A DNA stretch of 64,000 bases from Lentzea sp033794685 (GTDB lineage: Bacteria; Actinomycetota; Actinomycetes; Mycobacteriales; Pseudonocardiaceae): NCBI GenBank assembly GCA_033794685.1, contig JARAYZ010000001.1; one strand, given 5' to 3'. The translations under genes were made by a program, and so were the position numbers. The notes beneath the pieces were generated by a model. The model saw only the letters and a program-made list of their open reading frames with translations. It was not told where the DNA came from and did no database searches. Each line of letters opens with the position of its first letter. Position 1 is the first letter of the stretch. Below are positions 15,598 through 23,565 of the stretch, piece after piece.

Positions 15598-16457
15598 CGC
15601 CGCGCCATCTCTTCGAGCCTGCGGATGCGGTCGGCCATCGGCGGGTGGGTCGAGAACCACTTCGCGAACTGTTCCCCCGAACGGAACGGGTTCGCGATCA
15701 TCAGGTGGCTCTGCGACACCACCCCCGGCTCCGGCGCGAGTGGTGCCGCCCGCGTCCCCAGCTCGATCTTGCGCAGCGCCGAGGCCAGCGCCAGCGGGTC
15801 GCCCGTCAGTTCGGAACCGGACTGGTCCGCCTGGAACTCGCGCGAGCGGCTCACGGCCAGGCGCACGACGGTGGCCGCGATCGGGCCCAGCAGCGCGATC
15901 ATCAGCAGGCCCAAGGGTCCTGGGCCGTCGTCGTCGGAGTCGCCTCCGCCGAAGATGCCGGCGAACAGGGCCAGGTTCGCGAGCATCGTGATCACGCCGG
16001 CCAGCGCGCCGGCCACGCAGCTGATCAGGATGTCGCGGTTGTAGACGTGCGCCAGTTCGTGGCCGAGCACGGCCCGTAGTTCGCGCTCATCGAGCAGGTC
16101 CAGGATGCCCGTGGTGCAGCACACGGCCGCGTTGCGCGGGTTGCGGCCCGTCGCGAACGCGTTCGGTGCGGCTGTCGGGCTCAGGAAGAGCCTGGGCATG
16201 GGCTGGCGCGCCTTCTGCGACAGCTCCCGCACGATCGCGTAGAGCACTGGTTGCTCCACCTGCGACACGGGCACCGCCCGCATCGCGCGCAGTGCGAGCT
16301 TGTCCGAGTTGAAGTACGCGTAGGCGTTCACGCCCAAGGCCAACACCAGGCCGATGACCAGTGCGGTCCGACCGAACAGGCTGCTGACCAGCACGATCAG
16401 CGCGCTCATCCCGCCGAGCAGCACGGCCGTCTTCAACCCGTTGAAGTGCTTGTGCAC
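15594..16457 (-). CDS. htpX: M48 zinc metalloprotease HtpX
   Basis: The 287-residue membrane protease has two N-terminal helices (ALIVLVSSLFGRTALVIGLV), the zinc motif VLGHELAHVYNRD at ~residue 140, two further central helices, and the downstream zinc-ligand Glu in REFQADQ. HtpX degrades misfolded membrane proteins. It lies only 17 bp behind the nuoI-like gene in the same direction and is probably the last gene of that operon. That suggests quality control of the Fe-S/membrane complex or simple co-transcription (inference). Confidence 0.94.
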   Translation of the reverse strand: MHKHFNGLKTAVLLGGMSALIVLVSSLFGRTALVIGLVLALGVNAYAYFNSDKLALRAMRAVPVSQVEQPVLYAIVRELSQKARQPMPRLFLSPTAAPNAFATGRNPRNAAVCCTTGILDLLDERELRAVLGHELAHVYNRDILISCVAGALAGVITMLANLALFAGIFGGGDSDDDGPGPLGLLMIALLGPIAATVVRLAVSRSREFQADQSGSELTGDPLALASALRKIELGTRAAPLAPEPGVVSQSHLMIANPFRSGEQFAKWFSTHPPMADRIRRLEEMARR

Positions 16458-16474
16458 GGTTTCGCCTCCGGGTT

Positions 16475-16927
16475 TTACGTCCTACCCCTCAACGAACCAG
16501 GCCTGCGTCCGGTTCCTGTGGCTGTTTCGGGCGCTGCCTCCGCCGCCGGGTCGAGCGCGGGTGGCGGCGGCACCTTCTCGACCCAGGTGGACAGCACGTC
16601 CCGTTCGTGGACGAGCTCCGCGACGGCACCCTCGCCGTCGATCGAGCCCGTGCCCGGATAACCGAACTCCGGCGCCCAGTGCAGGGCGTCGAACGGGCAG
16701 ACCTCGACGCAGATGCCGCAGTAGAGACACTGGCCGTAGTCGATCGCGAACCGGTCGAGCACGTTGCGGCTGCGCGCGCGGGCGCTGCCGGGCTGCTCCT
16801 CGACCTCGGTGTGCGACGTGATGTGGATGCACCAGTCAGGACACTCACGCGCGCAGATCATGCAGACCGTGCAGTTGGCCTCCAACAGCGCGATGACGCC
16901 CCTGGTGCGCGGGGGAAGGTTCGTCAC
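16475..16927 (-). CDS. NuoI-like 2x[4Fe-4S] ferredoxin subunit (second copy)
   Basis: The 150-residue protein has two classical clusters, CTVCMICARECP at ~19-30 and CLYCGICVEVCP at ~68-79, as in complex I subunit NuoI/TYKY. A Pro/Ala/Gly-rich C-terminal tail of ~45 residues follows. The N-terminal membrane-facing segment typical of NuoI is absent: the protein begins directly with TRGVIALLEANC. The GTG start overlaps the nuoC-like stop (GTGA). It is distinct from the bona fide NuoI at 39431-39964. It should pass electrons between Fe-S partners, but the partner complex is not visible here. Confidence 0.85.
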   Translation of the reverse strand: MTNLPPRTRGVIALLEANCTVCMICARECPDWCIHITSHTEVEEQPGSARARSRNVLDRFAIDYGQCLYCGICVEVCPFDALHWAPEFGYPGTGSIDGEGAVAELVHERDVLSTWVEKVPPPPALDPAAEAAPETATGTGRRPGSLRGRT

Positions 16928-17469
16928 GACTGCGGCTCCTCTTCACGGCGCGGACCCCACGACGGGTCCGGCACTCCGGGTGGTGCGGTGCGGCGGCGGC
17001 TCGGCGCGCTCGTGTTGTCCTCGCCCGGTTCGAGAGCGCCCGGCCACGGACGCACGACGCGGGAGGCGAGCACGAAGTCCTTGCGCAGCGGGTGGCCCTG
17101 GAAGCTGTCGGGCAGCAGCAGGTGCTCGGGCTCGCTGCCGGCGGTGACGCCGAACATCACTCCGAACATTTCGCTGGCCTCGCGCTCGTGCCATCCGGCG
17201 CCCTTCCAGAGGTGCGCGATGCTCGGCAGCGCGTCCTCAGGGCTCAGCTCGGTGCGCAGCATGACGCCGTCGCGCGTCTGCGGGTTGATCACGTGCAGGA
17301 ACACCGCGTGACGCTGGCCTACGGCCCCTGGACGACCCGCGTCCTCGACACCGAGCCAGTCGAACATCACGAAGCCCTCGGCGTGGTGGGCCGCAGCCGT
17401 GGTGAGCCAGTCGGCGAGCTCCACGTGGTGGATCGTCTGGCCGAACGCGGTCTTCGCCGTCGTCGTCAT
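16924..17469 (-). CDS. NuoC-like 30-kDa subunit (second copy)
   Basis: The 181-residue product has the NuoC/30-kDa signature HEREASEMFGVMF (~residue 105), followed by DSFQGHPLRKDFVL, and a Pro/Arg-rich tail. It starts MTTTAKTAFGQ and overlaps the nuoB-like stop by ATGA. In complex I, NuoC packs on NuoD, yet no nuoD copy is present in this operon. It is only moderately similar to the main nuoC product at 47128-47877. Confidence 0.85.
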   Translation of the reverse strand: MTTTAKTAFGQTIHHVELADWLTTAAAHHAEGFVMFDWLGVEDAGRPGAVGQRHAVFLHVINPQTRDGVMLRTELSPEDALPSIAHLWKGAGWHEREASEMFGVMFGVTAGSEPEHLLLPDSFQGHPLRKDFVLASRVVRPWPGALEPGEDNTSAPSRRRTAPPGVPDPSWGPRREEEPQS

Positions 17470-17876
17470 GCGTTCACCAGCCCGTGCAGCGCCTTCAGAC
17501 CCTCGAGCAGTGCTTCGGGCCGCGGCGGGCAACCGGGTACGGCTACGTGGACCGGCAAGGCCTGGTCGATCCCCTTGGTGACGCTGTAGGAATCCCAGTA
17601 CGGGCCGCCGGTGTTGCTGCAGGCGCCCACGGAGATCACGTAACGGGGTTCGGGCATGGCCTCGTAACTGCGGAGGACAGCGGGCAACATGACGTCCGTG
17701 ACGGTGCCGGAGACAACGAGAACGTGCGCCTCGCCCGCGCCGTCGACCGGCGTGACGCCGAGGTCGGGGAGGCGGTCGAGAGCTGCCATCACTTCGACCC
17801 CACAGCAGGCGAGTCCGAGTTCGAGCACGGTGACCTGGTAGGTGGTGCCCCATTCCAGGCGAGCGGAAGCCGTCAC
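17466..17876 (-). CDS. NuoB-like [4Fe-4S] (N2) subunit (second copy)
   Basis: The 136-residue protein keeps the four N2-cluster cysteines: the tandem pair in ELGLACCGVEVM, one in SVGACSNTGGPYW and one in VPGCPPRPEALLEG. In complex I this cluster reduces quinone together with NuoD; in group 4 hydrogenases the homologue partners the NiFe subunit. I chose the GTG at 17876 (VTASARLEWGT) because sequence upstream is not conserved-looking and crosses a palindromic promoter region; ORF extension to 17993 is possible. It is the first gene of the nuoB-C-I-htpX operon, divergent from the LysR gene. Confidence 0.83.
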   Translation of the reverse strand: MTASARLEWGTTYQVTVLELGLACCGVEVMAALDRLPDLGVTPVDGAGEAHVLVVSGTVTDVMLPAVLRSYEAMPEPRYVISVGACSNTGGPYWDSYSVTKGIDQALPVHVAVPGCPPRPEALLEGLKALHGLVNA

Positions 17877-18014
17877 AACGGCTGAGGGTAATACTTGGGG
17901 GCCCGCCGGCTTGCGCCTGGCGGACCCCCACCCCCCAATGATTCCCCCCGGAATCGGCTCCCACGCGTGGTCGCCGCAGATAGTTTTGTACACCGCGGGA
18001 TAAGTGTCCAGGGA

Positions 18015-18050
18015 TTCGCCGACAGGATCTGCAGATAATTTGTCGGCGAA
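18015..18050. promoter_or_regulatory. Nested palindrome in the nuoB-like/lysR intergenic space
   Basis: TTCGCCGACA at 18015-18024 and TGTCGGCGAA at 18041-18050 are perfect 10-bp inverted arms. Between them ATCTGCAGAT (18027-18036) is a second perfect palindrome. The element lies 51 bp upstream of the LysR ATG, where LysR-type proteins typically bind, and is the best candidate operator for both divergent transcripts. Confidence 0.6.
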
Positions 18051-18101
18051 ATGCGGTCAAGTTCAGTTCAACTGATCGACAGAACATCAGAGAGGGTCCC
18101 G

Positions 18102-19133
18102 ATGTCCGGCTCGTCCCAGTTGGTGCTTCCCACCAGCACCTCGTTGCACCGTTTGCTGCACATGCCCGGTGCACTACTGGATACCACGATGGACCAGCTC
18201 AGGACCCTTCTCACCGTGCATGAGACCCGTTCGGCCCTACGAGCGGCGCGGGCATTGGGACGCGAGCAGTCGAGCGTTCAGAAGCAGCTCGACACGTTGA
18301 ACAGGAACTTTCTGGAACTGTGCGGCGAAGCACTCGTGGTGAAGCAGGGACGCGGAAAGGACGTGCTGTTCACGCCCACTGGTGAGTCGATCGTCGAATT
18401 GGCGCGGGAGACGCTCGCGGTGTGGCTCGACGGAATTCACGAGTGCCGCCGCAAGCTCGGCACGACCGTCACCGTCGGCACGACGCGATACATGCTCGAC
18501 ACGCTCGCGAAGGCGTGGCACCACGTGGCCGATGAGTTCCAGGAGCGCGACGTCGACCTCAAGGTCGTGCACATCCGCACCAAGGACATCTGGACGAAGC
18601 TGGAGACGCAGGAGGTCGACGTCGTCTGCGGCAGCGTCGTCACGCGGGCCGGCCAGGGCTGGGAGCGTCCCGAGTTCGAGGTGATCCAGTGGCGGCGGGG
18701 CGGGCTCGCCCTGCTGACGAACCTGCCGGAGACCGTCGTCGGGGACCGCGTGCGCGTGCCGGCGTTGCGGTCGGTGCCGCTGGTCGTGCCGGGAGCGGGG
18801 CTGATCGCGGAGTTCCTGCGCGGCTGGTTCGGCCCTGACTACCGCCAGGGCCTCGACATCGCCGCGGAGATCGACGAGATCCAGTACGGCATCTCCTTGC
18901 TCCGCTCCAACCTCGTGAAGGGCGCGATGATCGTCACGTCCGGCCTGGGGGTGGTGGCGGCGAACAACGAGCTGCGCGAGGGAAGCGGTCTGCGCGTGGT
19001 TCAGCTCGCCGACGATTCGCTGGAACGGCTCGTGGGCGTCTTCGCGAGGACGGACGCGCTCGAGAAGCATCCGGCGGACCATCCGCTGAAGCTCCTGTGG
19101 GCCGCCTTCGAGCGCGAGGCCCCGACCTTGTGA
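18102..19133 (+). CDS. LysR-type transcriptional regulator
   Basis: The 343-residue protein starts MSGSSQLVLPTS after AGAGAGGG. It has an unusual ~45-residue leader before the winged-helix segment (DQLRTLLTVHETRSALRAARALGREQSSVQKQLDTLN), which matches the LysR HTH with the alpha2-alpha3 turn. A periplasmic-binding-protein-like effector domain follows from ~residue 125 (TVTVGTTRYMLDTL, DVVCGSVVTRAG, GMIVTSGLGVVAAN-type segments). The effector is unknown. It is divergent from the nuoB-C-I-htpX operon and is likely its regulator. Confidence 0.85.
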   Translation: MSGSSQLVLPTSTSLHRLLHMPGALLDTTMDQLRTLLTVHETRSALRAARALGREQSSVQKQLDTLNRNFLELCGEALVVKQGRGKDVLFTPTGESIVELARETLAVWLDGIHECRRKLGTTVTVGTTRYMLDTLAKAWHHVADEFQERDVDLKVVHIRTKDIWTKLETQEVDVVCGSVVTRAGQGWERPEFEVIQWRRGGLALLTNLPETVVGDRVRVPALRSVPLVVPGAGLIAEFLRGWFGPDYRQGLDIAAEIDEIQYGISLLRSNLVKGAMIVTSGLGVVAANNELREGSGLRVVQLADDSLERLVGVFARTDALEKHPADHPLKLLWAAFEREAPTL

Positions 19134-19190
19134 GACGTCACGCGCCGCCCCTGTGGTCCTCAGAGGCCTCGTGGCCACGCCTGCACGAAC

Positions 19191-19222
19191 AGAAGCGCCC
19201 CGGCCGCAGCCGGGGCGCTTCT
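19191..19222. terminator. Bidirectional terminator after lysR
   Basis: A perfect 14-bp stem AGAAGCGCCCCGGC / GCCGGGGCGCTTCT with CGCA loop, between the lysR-type gene and the small leftward gene at 19235. Confidence 0.88.
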
Positions 19223-19234
19223 GTCGTTTCCTGC

Positions 19235-19384
19235 TTACTTCTTCGCGGGTGTCATGGCGTCGTGCTCAGGCCTGCGTTGCTCGACTTTGGGACGATGCTG
19301 GGCTTTGGCCATCTTGGCCAGCCAACTCGTCGCCTCCGAGCGGATCTTCTCCAGCTCGTCGTCGCGTGCCTGTTGCTCGTTCAT
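19235..19384 (-). CDS. Small charged hypothetical protein (49 aa)
   Basis: This 49-residue product starts MNEQQARDDELEKIRSEATS and is almost entirely helical and charged, ending in a Lys/Arg-rich tail (QHRPKVEQRRPEHDAMTPAKK is the C-terminal stretch). I do not recognise a family. Its stop sits 12 nt before the terminator at 19191-19222, and an AGGGAGTGGCCG stretch precedes the ATG. An upstream in-frame ATG (19516) would add a Cys/Gly-rich leader that looks non-coding. Confidence 0.55.
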   Translation of the reverse strand: MNEQQARDDELEKIRSEATSWLAKMAKAQHRPKVEQRRPEHDAMTPAKK

Positions 19385-19534
19385 CGGCCACTCCCTGCGT
19401 TCGGGGATCGCGTTCGATGGGAGCACTACCGGGCGTGTGCCCGCTAGGGCCGCCATGCTTGTGGGTGAACCTGATTGACAGCATCGTCCGCCGATGGGTT
19501 TCCCGCACCCCGACACGACGTGTTCGGCCCTTTT

Positions 19535-20362
19535 TCAGTACCCCAGGTATCCGCCACCCAGGTTCATGTTGACCAGACCCGGGTGGTTGTGGAAGCCGCC
19601 GTAGCGCGCGTAGGTGTAGCGAACGCCCGCGATGATGTTGTCGACCGGCGCGAGGATGTTGTCGTACCCGGCCAGCTTGTAGGCCCGGAACGTCGGGTCG
19701 ATGCACTGCATCAGGCCCTTGGACGGCGTGCCCCGCATCGCGTTGGAGTCCCAGTTGTTGACGGCGTTGGGGTTGCCGTTCGACTCCTTCATGATGATCG
19801 TGTAGATCTCGTCGACGGAGCCGTTGTCGATGTTGGTGCCGTTGGCCTGCAGGATCTTGATGGCGTCCTTGATCCAGGCCTCGACCTCGCGCTGCTTGGC
19901 GGGCTTGCGCATCTCGATCTGACGCTCGGCCTCGGCCTTGGCAGCTGCCTCGCGCTGGGCGTGCGAGTCCGCAGCGGCCTTCGAGGCCTGGTCGAACGCC
20001 TGCTGCGCGTACATCTGCTGCATCTGCAGCATCTGGCTGACCTTGCTGCCGGGGTTGACGTTGTGCACCGTCTGGACGTTCCGGGCCTGCTGGTCGGGAA
20101 GCGCACCCAACTCGGCCGCACCCGCCGCGAGCTCCGTCGCGGGGCCACTGGTGGCGGCGTTGGCGATGGCGGCGGTGCCGGCGGCGACACCAGCTGCGAC
20201 GACGATCGCGCTCACGCGGTGAGCGAGCGGAACCTTGTCGTCCTCGACGCGGTGGGCGCCGGGCTTGAATTCCTGTCGGGGCACGACCGTGTACACGGTT
20301 CGGCCATCGGCCTTGCTGTGCCGGGCCAAGGGGGAGCCTCCTGCGTCGGGGAGCTTGGCCAC
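19535..20362 (-). CDS. Secreted/membrane-anchored lytic transglycosylase (SLT domain)
   Basis: The product has about 275 residues from the GTG at 20362; the start is uncertain, and GTG codons near 20297 would also work. After a charged N terminus there is one hydrophobic segment (VSAIVVAAGVAAGTAAIANA), a Gln/Ala-rich coiled-coil-like spacer (QMLQMQQMYAQQAFDQASKA), and a C-terminal transglycosylase domain. That domain has the catalytic Glu in IIMKESNGNP, GLMQCIDPTF, and the C-terminal VRYTYARYGG. It should cleave peptidoglycan glycan strands during growth or spore/vegetative remodelling. It is monocistronic. Confidence 0.88.
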   Translation of the reverse strand: MAKLPDAGGSPLARHSKADGRTVYTVVPRQEFKPGAHRVEDDKVPLAHRVSAIVVAAGVAAGTAAIANAATSGPATELAAGAAELGALPDQQARNVQTVHNVNPGSKVSQMLQMQQMYAQQAFDQASKAAADSHAQREAAAKAEAERQIEMRKPAKQREVEAWIKDAIKILQANGTNIDNGSVDEIYTIIMKESNGNPNAVNNWDSNAMRGTPSKGLMQCIDPTFRAYKLAGYDNILAPVDNIIAGVRYTYARYGGFHNHPGLVNMNLGGGYLGY

Positions 20363-20816
20363 CGGACTGTCCCGGCGGGGGATTCCGGGCCGGACTTTGG
20401 ACCCTAGGTGGTACAGGGCCTGTGTCCTGCCAGTGACCAAACCGTTATCGGCGGGCGAGAACGTAACCTCGCGTCACGAGCGCAGGCAAGCTCCAGCGCC
20501 CGTTGGGTGACTCTCGTCACGTTTCCGATGAGTTGGGCTATCCGTTGCTGACAGACAGTCAACGAGCCTTGTGAGTCCTGCGTAAGTTCATCGTTGCCTC
20601 CTGACGAACTGACGGAGCTGTCTGTTAGTTCGCTGCTAGCCCGGCTCTCGTTATGGGTTACGTGCACGACCACGCGATCGAGTGATGCCGTCACGCTTGG
20701 TAGTGTTTTCGGGGTGCGGGGTGCTGACCTGCGGGGACTTGATCGCTGGACAGCGTTTTTTCTGTCTGACGAGGGGTACGGAGAGGCCGCGTGTCCGGTT
20801 CACCCAATGTTGTGGG
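20363..20816 (-). other. Gene-free leader/promoter region upstream of the SLT gene
   Basis: About 450 nt with no convincing coding sequence. Visible structure on the minus strand: a short GTGAC-GAGA-GTCAC hairpin near 20508-20521, GGTTACGTTCTCG and GATAACGGTTTGG elements (MtrA-like half-sites at best), and an imperfect GAACT...AGTTC hairpin near 20605-20631. Cell-wall hydrolase genes in actinobacteria often have regulatory leaders, but I cannot match this one to a known riboswitch. Confidence 0.4.
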
Positions 20817-21194
20817 TTAACTCTTGCGCCTCTGCTCCAAGGCCTTGAGAACCCAGTCCGGGCTGTCGCCGGGGCTGTCGTTGAAGGCGATCGCGGCCTC
20901 CGGCTGACGCCAGTGCACTTCGTTGACGACGACCTGGAAGAGCTCGAGCAGACCCGGTCCCTTGCGAATGCCGCCGCCGACCAGGACCACGTCGTACTGC
21001 TTGCCGCCGAGCTTCTCGGCGAGCTTGGCCTGGGCGCGGCCGTCGAGTTCCGCGAAGTCGATGAGGAAGAGGTCCTCGGCGAGCCCCAGCTCGGCGAACT
21101 GGCGACTGCCTCGTTCGATGGCGGCGGCGACGGGCGCGGGGTCGAAGCCGGGGATGGTGTGCGGGTCGAAGCCGATCACGAGGACGTCGGTCAT
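20817..21194 (-). CDS. Conserved hypothetical protein (125 aa)
   Basis: The 125-residue protein begins TDVLVIGFDPHTIPGFDPAPV and contains YDVVLVGGGIRKGPGLLELF, suggesting an alpha/beta Rossmann-like fold, with an ending WVLKALEQRRKS. I recognise no named family; the alternating hydrophobic strands VLVIGF, LFLIDF and VVLVGG look like a parallel sheet. It lies 9 bp downstream of the APH-like gene in the same direction and is probably co-transcribed. Function unknown. Confidence 0.75.
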   Translation of the reverse strand: MTDVLVIGFDPHTIPGFDPAPVAAAIERGSRQFAELGLAEDLFLIDFAELDGRAQAKLAEKLGGKQYDVVLVGGGIRKGPGLLELFQVVVNEVHWRQPEAAIAFNDSPGDSPDWVLKALEQRRKS

Positions 21195-21203
21195 CTCCCG
21201 ACG

Positions 21204-22025
21204 CTACTGCTGCCAGATACCCGCGACGAGCTGTTCGAGCAGGCCGACGGTGGGCGGGTCGGCGTCGATGAGCAGGTCCGCGACGAGGTGCGACGCCTCC
21301 CTCACCTCGCACTCCGCGCGGAGTGTTCCGAGGGGAATGCCGGTGTGCCGGCTGATGACGTCGAGCACGGCGTGCATGTGCGGGCCGCTGAACCTGGCGA
21401 GGAAGAACCAGTCGTCGAGCGGGTCGCCGAAGCGGGCCCACTCGAAGTCCAGCAGGGCAGTGATGGTCGTGCCGTCCGCGAGCCAGTTGTCCCAGTGGCA
21501 GTCGGCGTGGACCGGGACCGTGGCTTTGGTGTGCAGCGGTGCGCGTGCGGCGATCTCCTTCAGGCCGTCGAGGAGTTTCGTCGGGATCGCGAGCTCGTCG
21601 ATTTGGGCGATGAGAGCTCGCCGGCCGGCGAAGCCGCCGTGGGCCGGGACTTCGGCCAGGACCTTTCCGGCCTCGTCGGGAGGCGTCCAGGCGTGCAGGG
21701 TGTCGAGCCTCTGGATCGCCTGCTGGGCCAGGGCGAGCGCGGCTGGTTCGTCGAGGTCCGGGAGTCCCATGCGGGGCGCGGCTCCGGGGATGCGGGCGTA
21801 GCAGGCGTAGCGGACGTCGTGGCGCTGCCCGCTCGCGAGCAGCGGAGCGGCGAGGCCCGGTGGCAGGTGGGGTGCGAGGGCGATCTCCCGGTCGAGCCGG
21901 TCGTGGTCTGCCAGTTTCACCACGACGTCGGCGCCGACGTGGACCTGGTGGGAGCGGCTGCGCACCGGTTGCAGCGGACCGGGGTCGCGACCGAGGGCAG
22001 CCGTGGCGACAGCGCGTGCGTCCAT
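21204..22025 (-). CDS. Aminoglycoside phosphotransferase (APH)-family kinase
   Basis: The 273-residue protein has the APH/choline-kinase catalytic core: VPVHADCHWDNWLADG (Brenner-type HxDxxxxN loop, ~residue 172) and ALLDFEWARFGDPLDDW (metal-binding Asp). The N-terminal VVVKLADHDRL supplies the ATP-anchoring Lys. The family phosphorylates small molecules or antibiotics; without a resistance context the substrate cannot be assigned. It is probably transcribed with the 125-aa gene. Confidence 0.85.
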   Translation of the reverse strand: MDARAVATAALGRDPGPLQPVRSRSHQVHVGADVVVKLADHDRLDREIALAPHLPPGLAAPLLASGQRHDVRYACYARIPGAAPRMGLPDLDEPAALALAQQAIQRLDTLHAWTPPDEAGKVLAEVPAHGGFAGRRALIAQIDELAIPTKLLDGLKEIAARAPLHTKATVPVHADCHWDNWLADGTTITALLDFEWARFGDPLDDWFFLARFSGPHMHAVLDVISRHTGIPLGTLRAECEVREASHLVADLLIDADPPTVGLLEQLVAGIWQQ

Positions 22026-22120
22026 GGTTTGAGGCTTCCATGTGCGCCGGAAACCTGTAGCTCTCCGTCAACGTCGGCCACACACCGCCGACCGGAGCGT
22101 TCGGGATCGTCGACGATGCG

Positions 22121-22594
22121 TTACGTGCGGTGGGCGTTGGAGGTCTGAGTCTCGACCGCCTGCACCAACTGGGCGGGGGTCAGCCAGTCCTTGCCGCGGT
22201 GGATCATCCGGTGACAGTTCGAGCACAGCACGACGAGATCCGTGAGCCGCGTGCTCGTCGGACCGGTGACGTGCAGCGGAACGGCGTGGTGCACTTCTGC
22301 GAAGCCCTTGCCCCGCTCACCGTAGAAACTCTCGAAGTCGAACCGGCACACCTCGCAGGCGAGCTCACCACTCGCCGCCAGCACCGCGTCGATCTTCTGC
22401 TTGCGCAGCGCTGGATCCCGCTCCCGCACGAGACGCAGCCGCCGCAGCACGCTGCCCTCCGCCGCGCCTTCGTCGACATCGGCGTCCAGCGCCGGCAACG
22501 GCTCGTGCGTTACCCAGAGCGGCTGGGCGATCTGCCCAGGTGAGCGCAGCTGGGTCACCCGAATGAGGAAATCTATGGTGATGGGGGTAGACAT
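22121..22594 (-). CDS. HNH endonuclease domain protein
   Basis: The 157-residue product has an HNH nuclease core: CEVCRFDF, then EVHHAVPLH (His-His), then DLVVLCSNCHRMIHRG (Asn-x-x-His with CxxC zinc ligands), as in McrA-like enzymes. The N-terminal ~80 residues are not a recognised domain. The ATG at 22594 follows GAGAGGG; an upstream in-frame ATG (22648) is possible. No methyltransferase or restriction partner is adjacent, and no intron or phage context is visible, so its biological role is open. Confidence 0.85.
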   Translation of the reverse strand: MSTPITIDFLIRVTQLRSPGQIAQPLWVTHEPLPALDADVDEGAAEGSVLRRLRLVRERDPALRKQKIDAVLAASGELACEVCRFDFESFYGERGKGFAEVHHAVPLHVTGPTSTRLTDLVVLCSNCHRMIHRGKDWLTPAQLVQAVETQTSNAHRT

Positions 22595-23154
22595 TGCCCT
22601 CTCGGCAGGGTTAGTCTTCTCCCCGTCGAACAAGAGATAACATGGCACGGGAGATGACGAACTGCCCGTGAGGTGAACGCAGGACGGTCAGGCGCGCAAG
22701 AACTGGAGCCGACCGCCGCTTCACCAGCAGGTGCAAGACGCAGTCGAAGTGCAGTGCGCAAGTGCAAGACGGTCAGATGTGCCGGAGCCGATCAGTGGAA
22801 GGGGTTCTGGCAGGTGGCCTAGGGCCGTCGGTGAAACGAGTCCGGCACGTGCATGAGGTCCGGTGCCGACAGCCACGTGAGAACACGAAAGTCAGTGATC
22901 AGAGGAGAAGGGAAGGGGTTGCACACCATCGGATCGCCCGCCTTCGGCTGAACTCGGCCGGACGGGTACCGCGGTTCCATCAGATTGGAAGGTGGTCTTC
23001 GGTTACGCACACGCGATCCCCGCAACGCCCGCTCGCAGTACGGGGCATGCGGACAGAGGAAGCCGGTCTCACGGTCGGCTAGGTGGAAGTGAAACCCAAC
23101 AACCCTGGGGCCCCGGTGCTACGGCATCGGGGCCCCTCGTGATGCGGAGGCGCG
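22595..23154 (+). other. ~560-nt gene-free region ahead of the MerR gene
   Basis: No reading frame here has convincing start, ribosome site and codon bias. Visible features: an imperfect direct repeat built on GACGGTCAG...GGAGCCGA (around 22683-22713 and 22769-22793), a repeated GTGCAAGACG (22731 and 22761), and several GC-rich short inverted repeats. A strong terminator-like hairpin at 23107-23136 stands immediately before the MerR ribosome site. It may encode a structured leader or a free-standing small RNA (see findings). Confidence 0.5.
23107..23136 (+). terminator. Terminator-like hairpin directly before the MerR ribosome site
   Basis: GGGGCCCCGGTG pairs with CATCGGGGCCCC (one G-T pair) around loop CTACGG; the GCGGAGG Shine-Dalgarno begins 8 nt later. 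It can be an attenuator or the end of an upstream RNA. Confidence 0.65.
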
Positions 23155-23532
23155 ATGACCCCAGAAGCCCACGAATCTGCGAGCAACGAACCGCAGACCA
23201 CAGCGGAGAAGTTCGACGACGAGCACTACCCCGCCTACTCGATGGGCCGGGCCGCGGAACTGCTCGGCACCTCGGCGAACTTCCTGCGCAGCCTGGACGA
23301 GGCGAAGCTCATCGAGCCGCAGCGTTCAACCGGCGGACACCGCCGGTACAGCCGCTACCAACTGCGTCTGGCCGCCCGCGTCCGCGCCTTGGTCGACCAG
23401 GGCACGGCGCTGGACGCCGCTTGCCGCATCGTCACCTTGGAAGACCAGCTGCAGGAAGCCCAGGCGCTCAACGCCAGGCTCACGCAGTCGTCGGCGACCG
23501 ACGAGCCACACCCGCCGTTGCACAGCGTGTAG
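23155..23532 (+). CDS. MerR-family transcriptional regulator
   Basis: The 125-residue protein has a MerR helix-turn-helix at ~residues 28-75: YSMGRAAELLGTSANFLR, then LIEPQRSTGGHRRYS, the diagnostic second wing. A short coiled-coil (LEDQLQEAQALNARL) follows. There is no cysteine-rich effector domain, so it belongs to the small ligand-independent or BldC-/HspR-like group. GCGGAGG lies 5 nt before the ATG. The long, structured upstream region suggests post-transcriptional control. Confidence 0.88.
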   Translation: MTPEAHESASNEPQTTAEKFDDEHYPAYSMGRAAELLGTSANFLRSLDEAKLIEPQRSTGGHRRYSRYQLRLAARVRALVDQGTALDAACRIVTLEDQLQEAQALNARLTQSSATDEPHPPLHSV

Positions 23533-23565
23533 ACCCACGTCGCAGTTGGACACGTGCTCATGAGA

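Noticed and set aside
20363..20816. ydaO-type c-di-AMP riboswitch before the SLT transglycosylase
   Set aside because: Such riboswitches precede cell-wall hydrolases in actinobacteria, but I could not find the conserved core elements here.
21204..22025. Antibiotic-resistance gene
   Set aside because: The APH-like kinase has no resistance, regulatory or mobile context, and the family is functionally diverse.
22121..22594. Restriction-modification or phage-defence island around the HNH gene
   Set aside because: No methyltransferase, helicase, integrase or other defence gene is adjacent; neighbours are an APH-like kinase and a MerR regulator.
22964..22974. GGGTACCGCGG resembling the T-box core (AGGGTGGNACCGCG)
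   Set aside because: Only the ACCGCG part matches, no stem I/specifier loop or antiterminator is visible, and the downstream gene is a MerR regulator, not an aminoacyl-tRNA synthetase or amino-acid gene.
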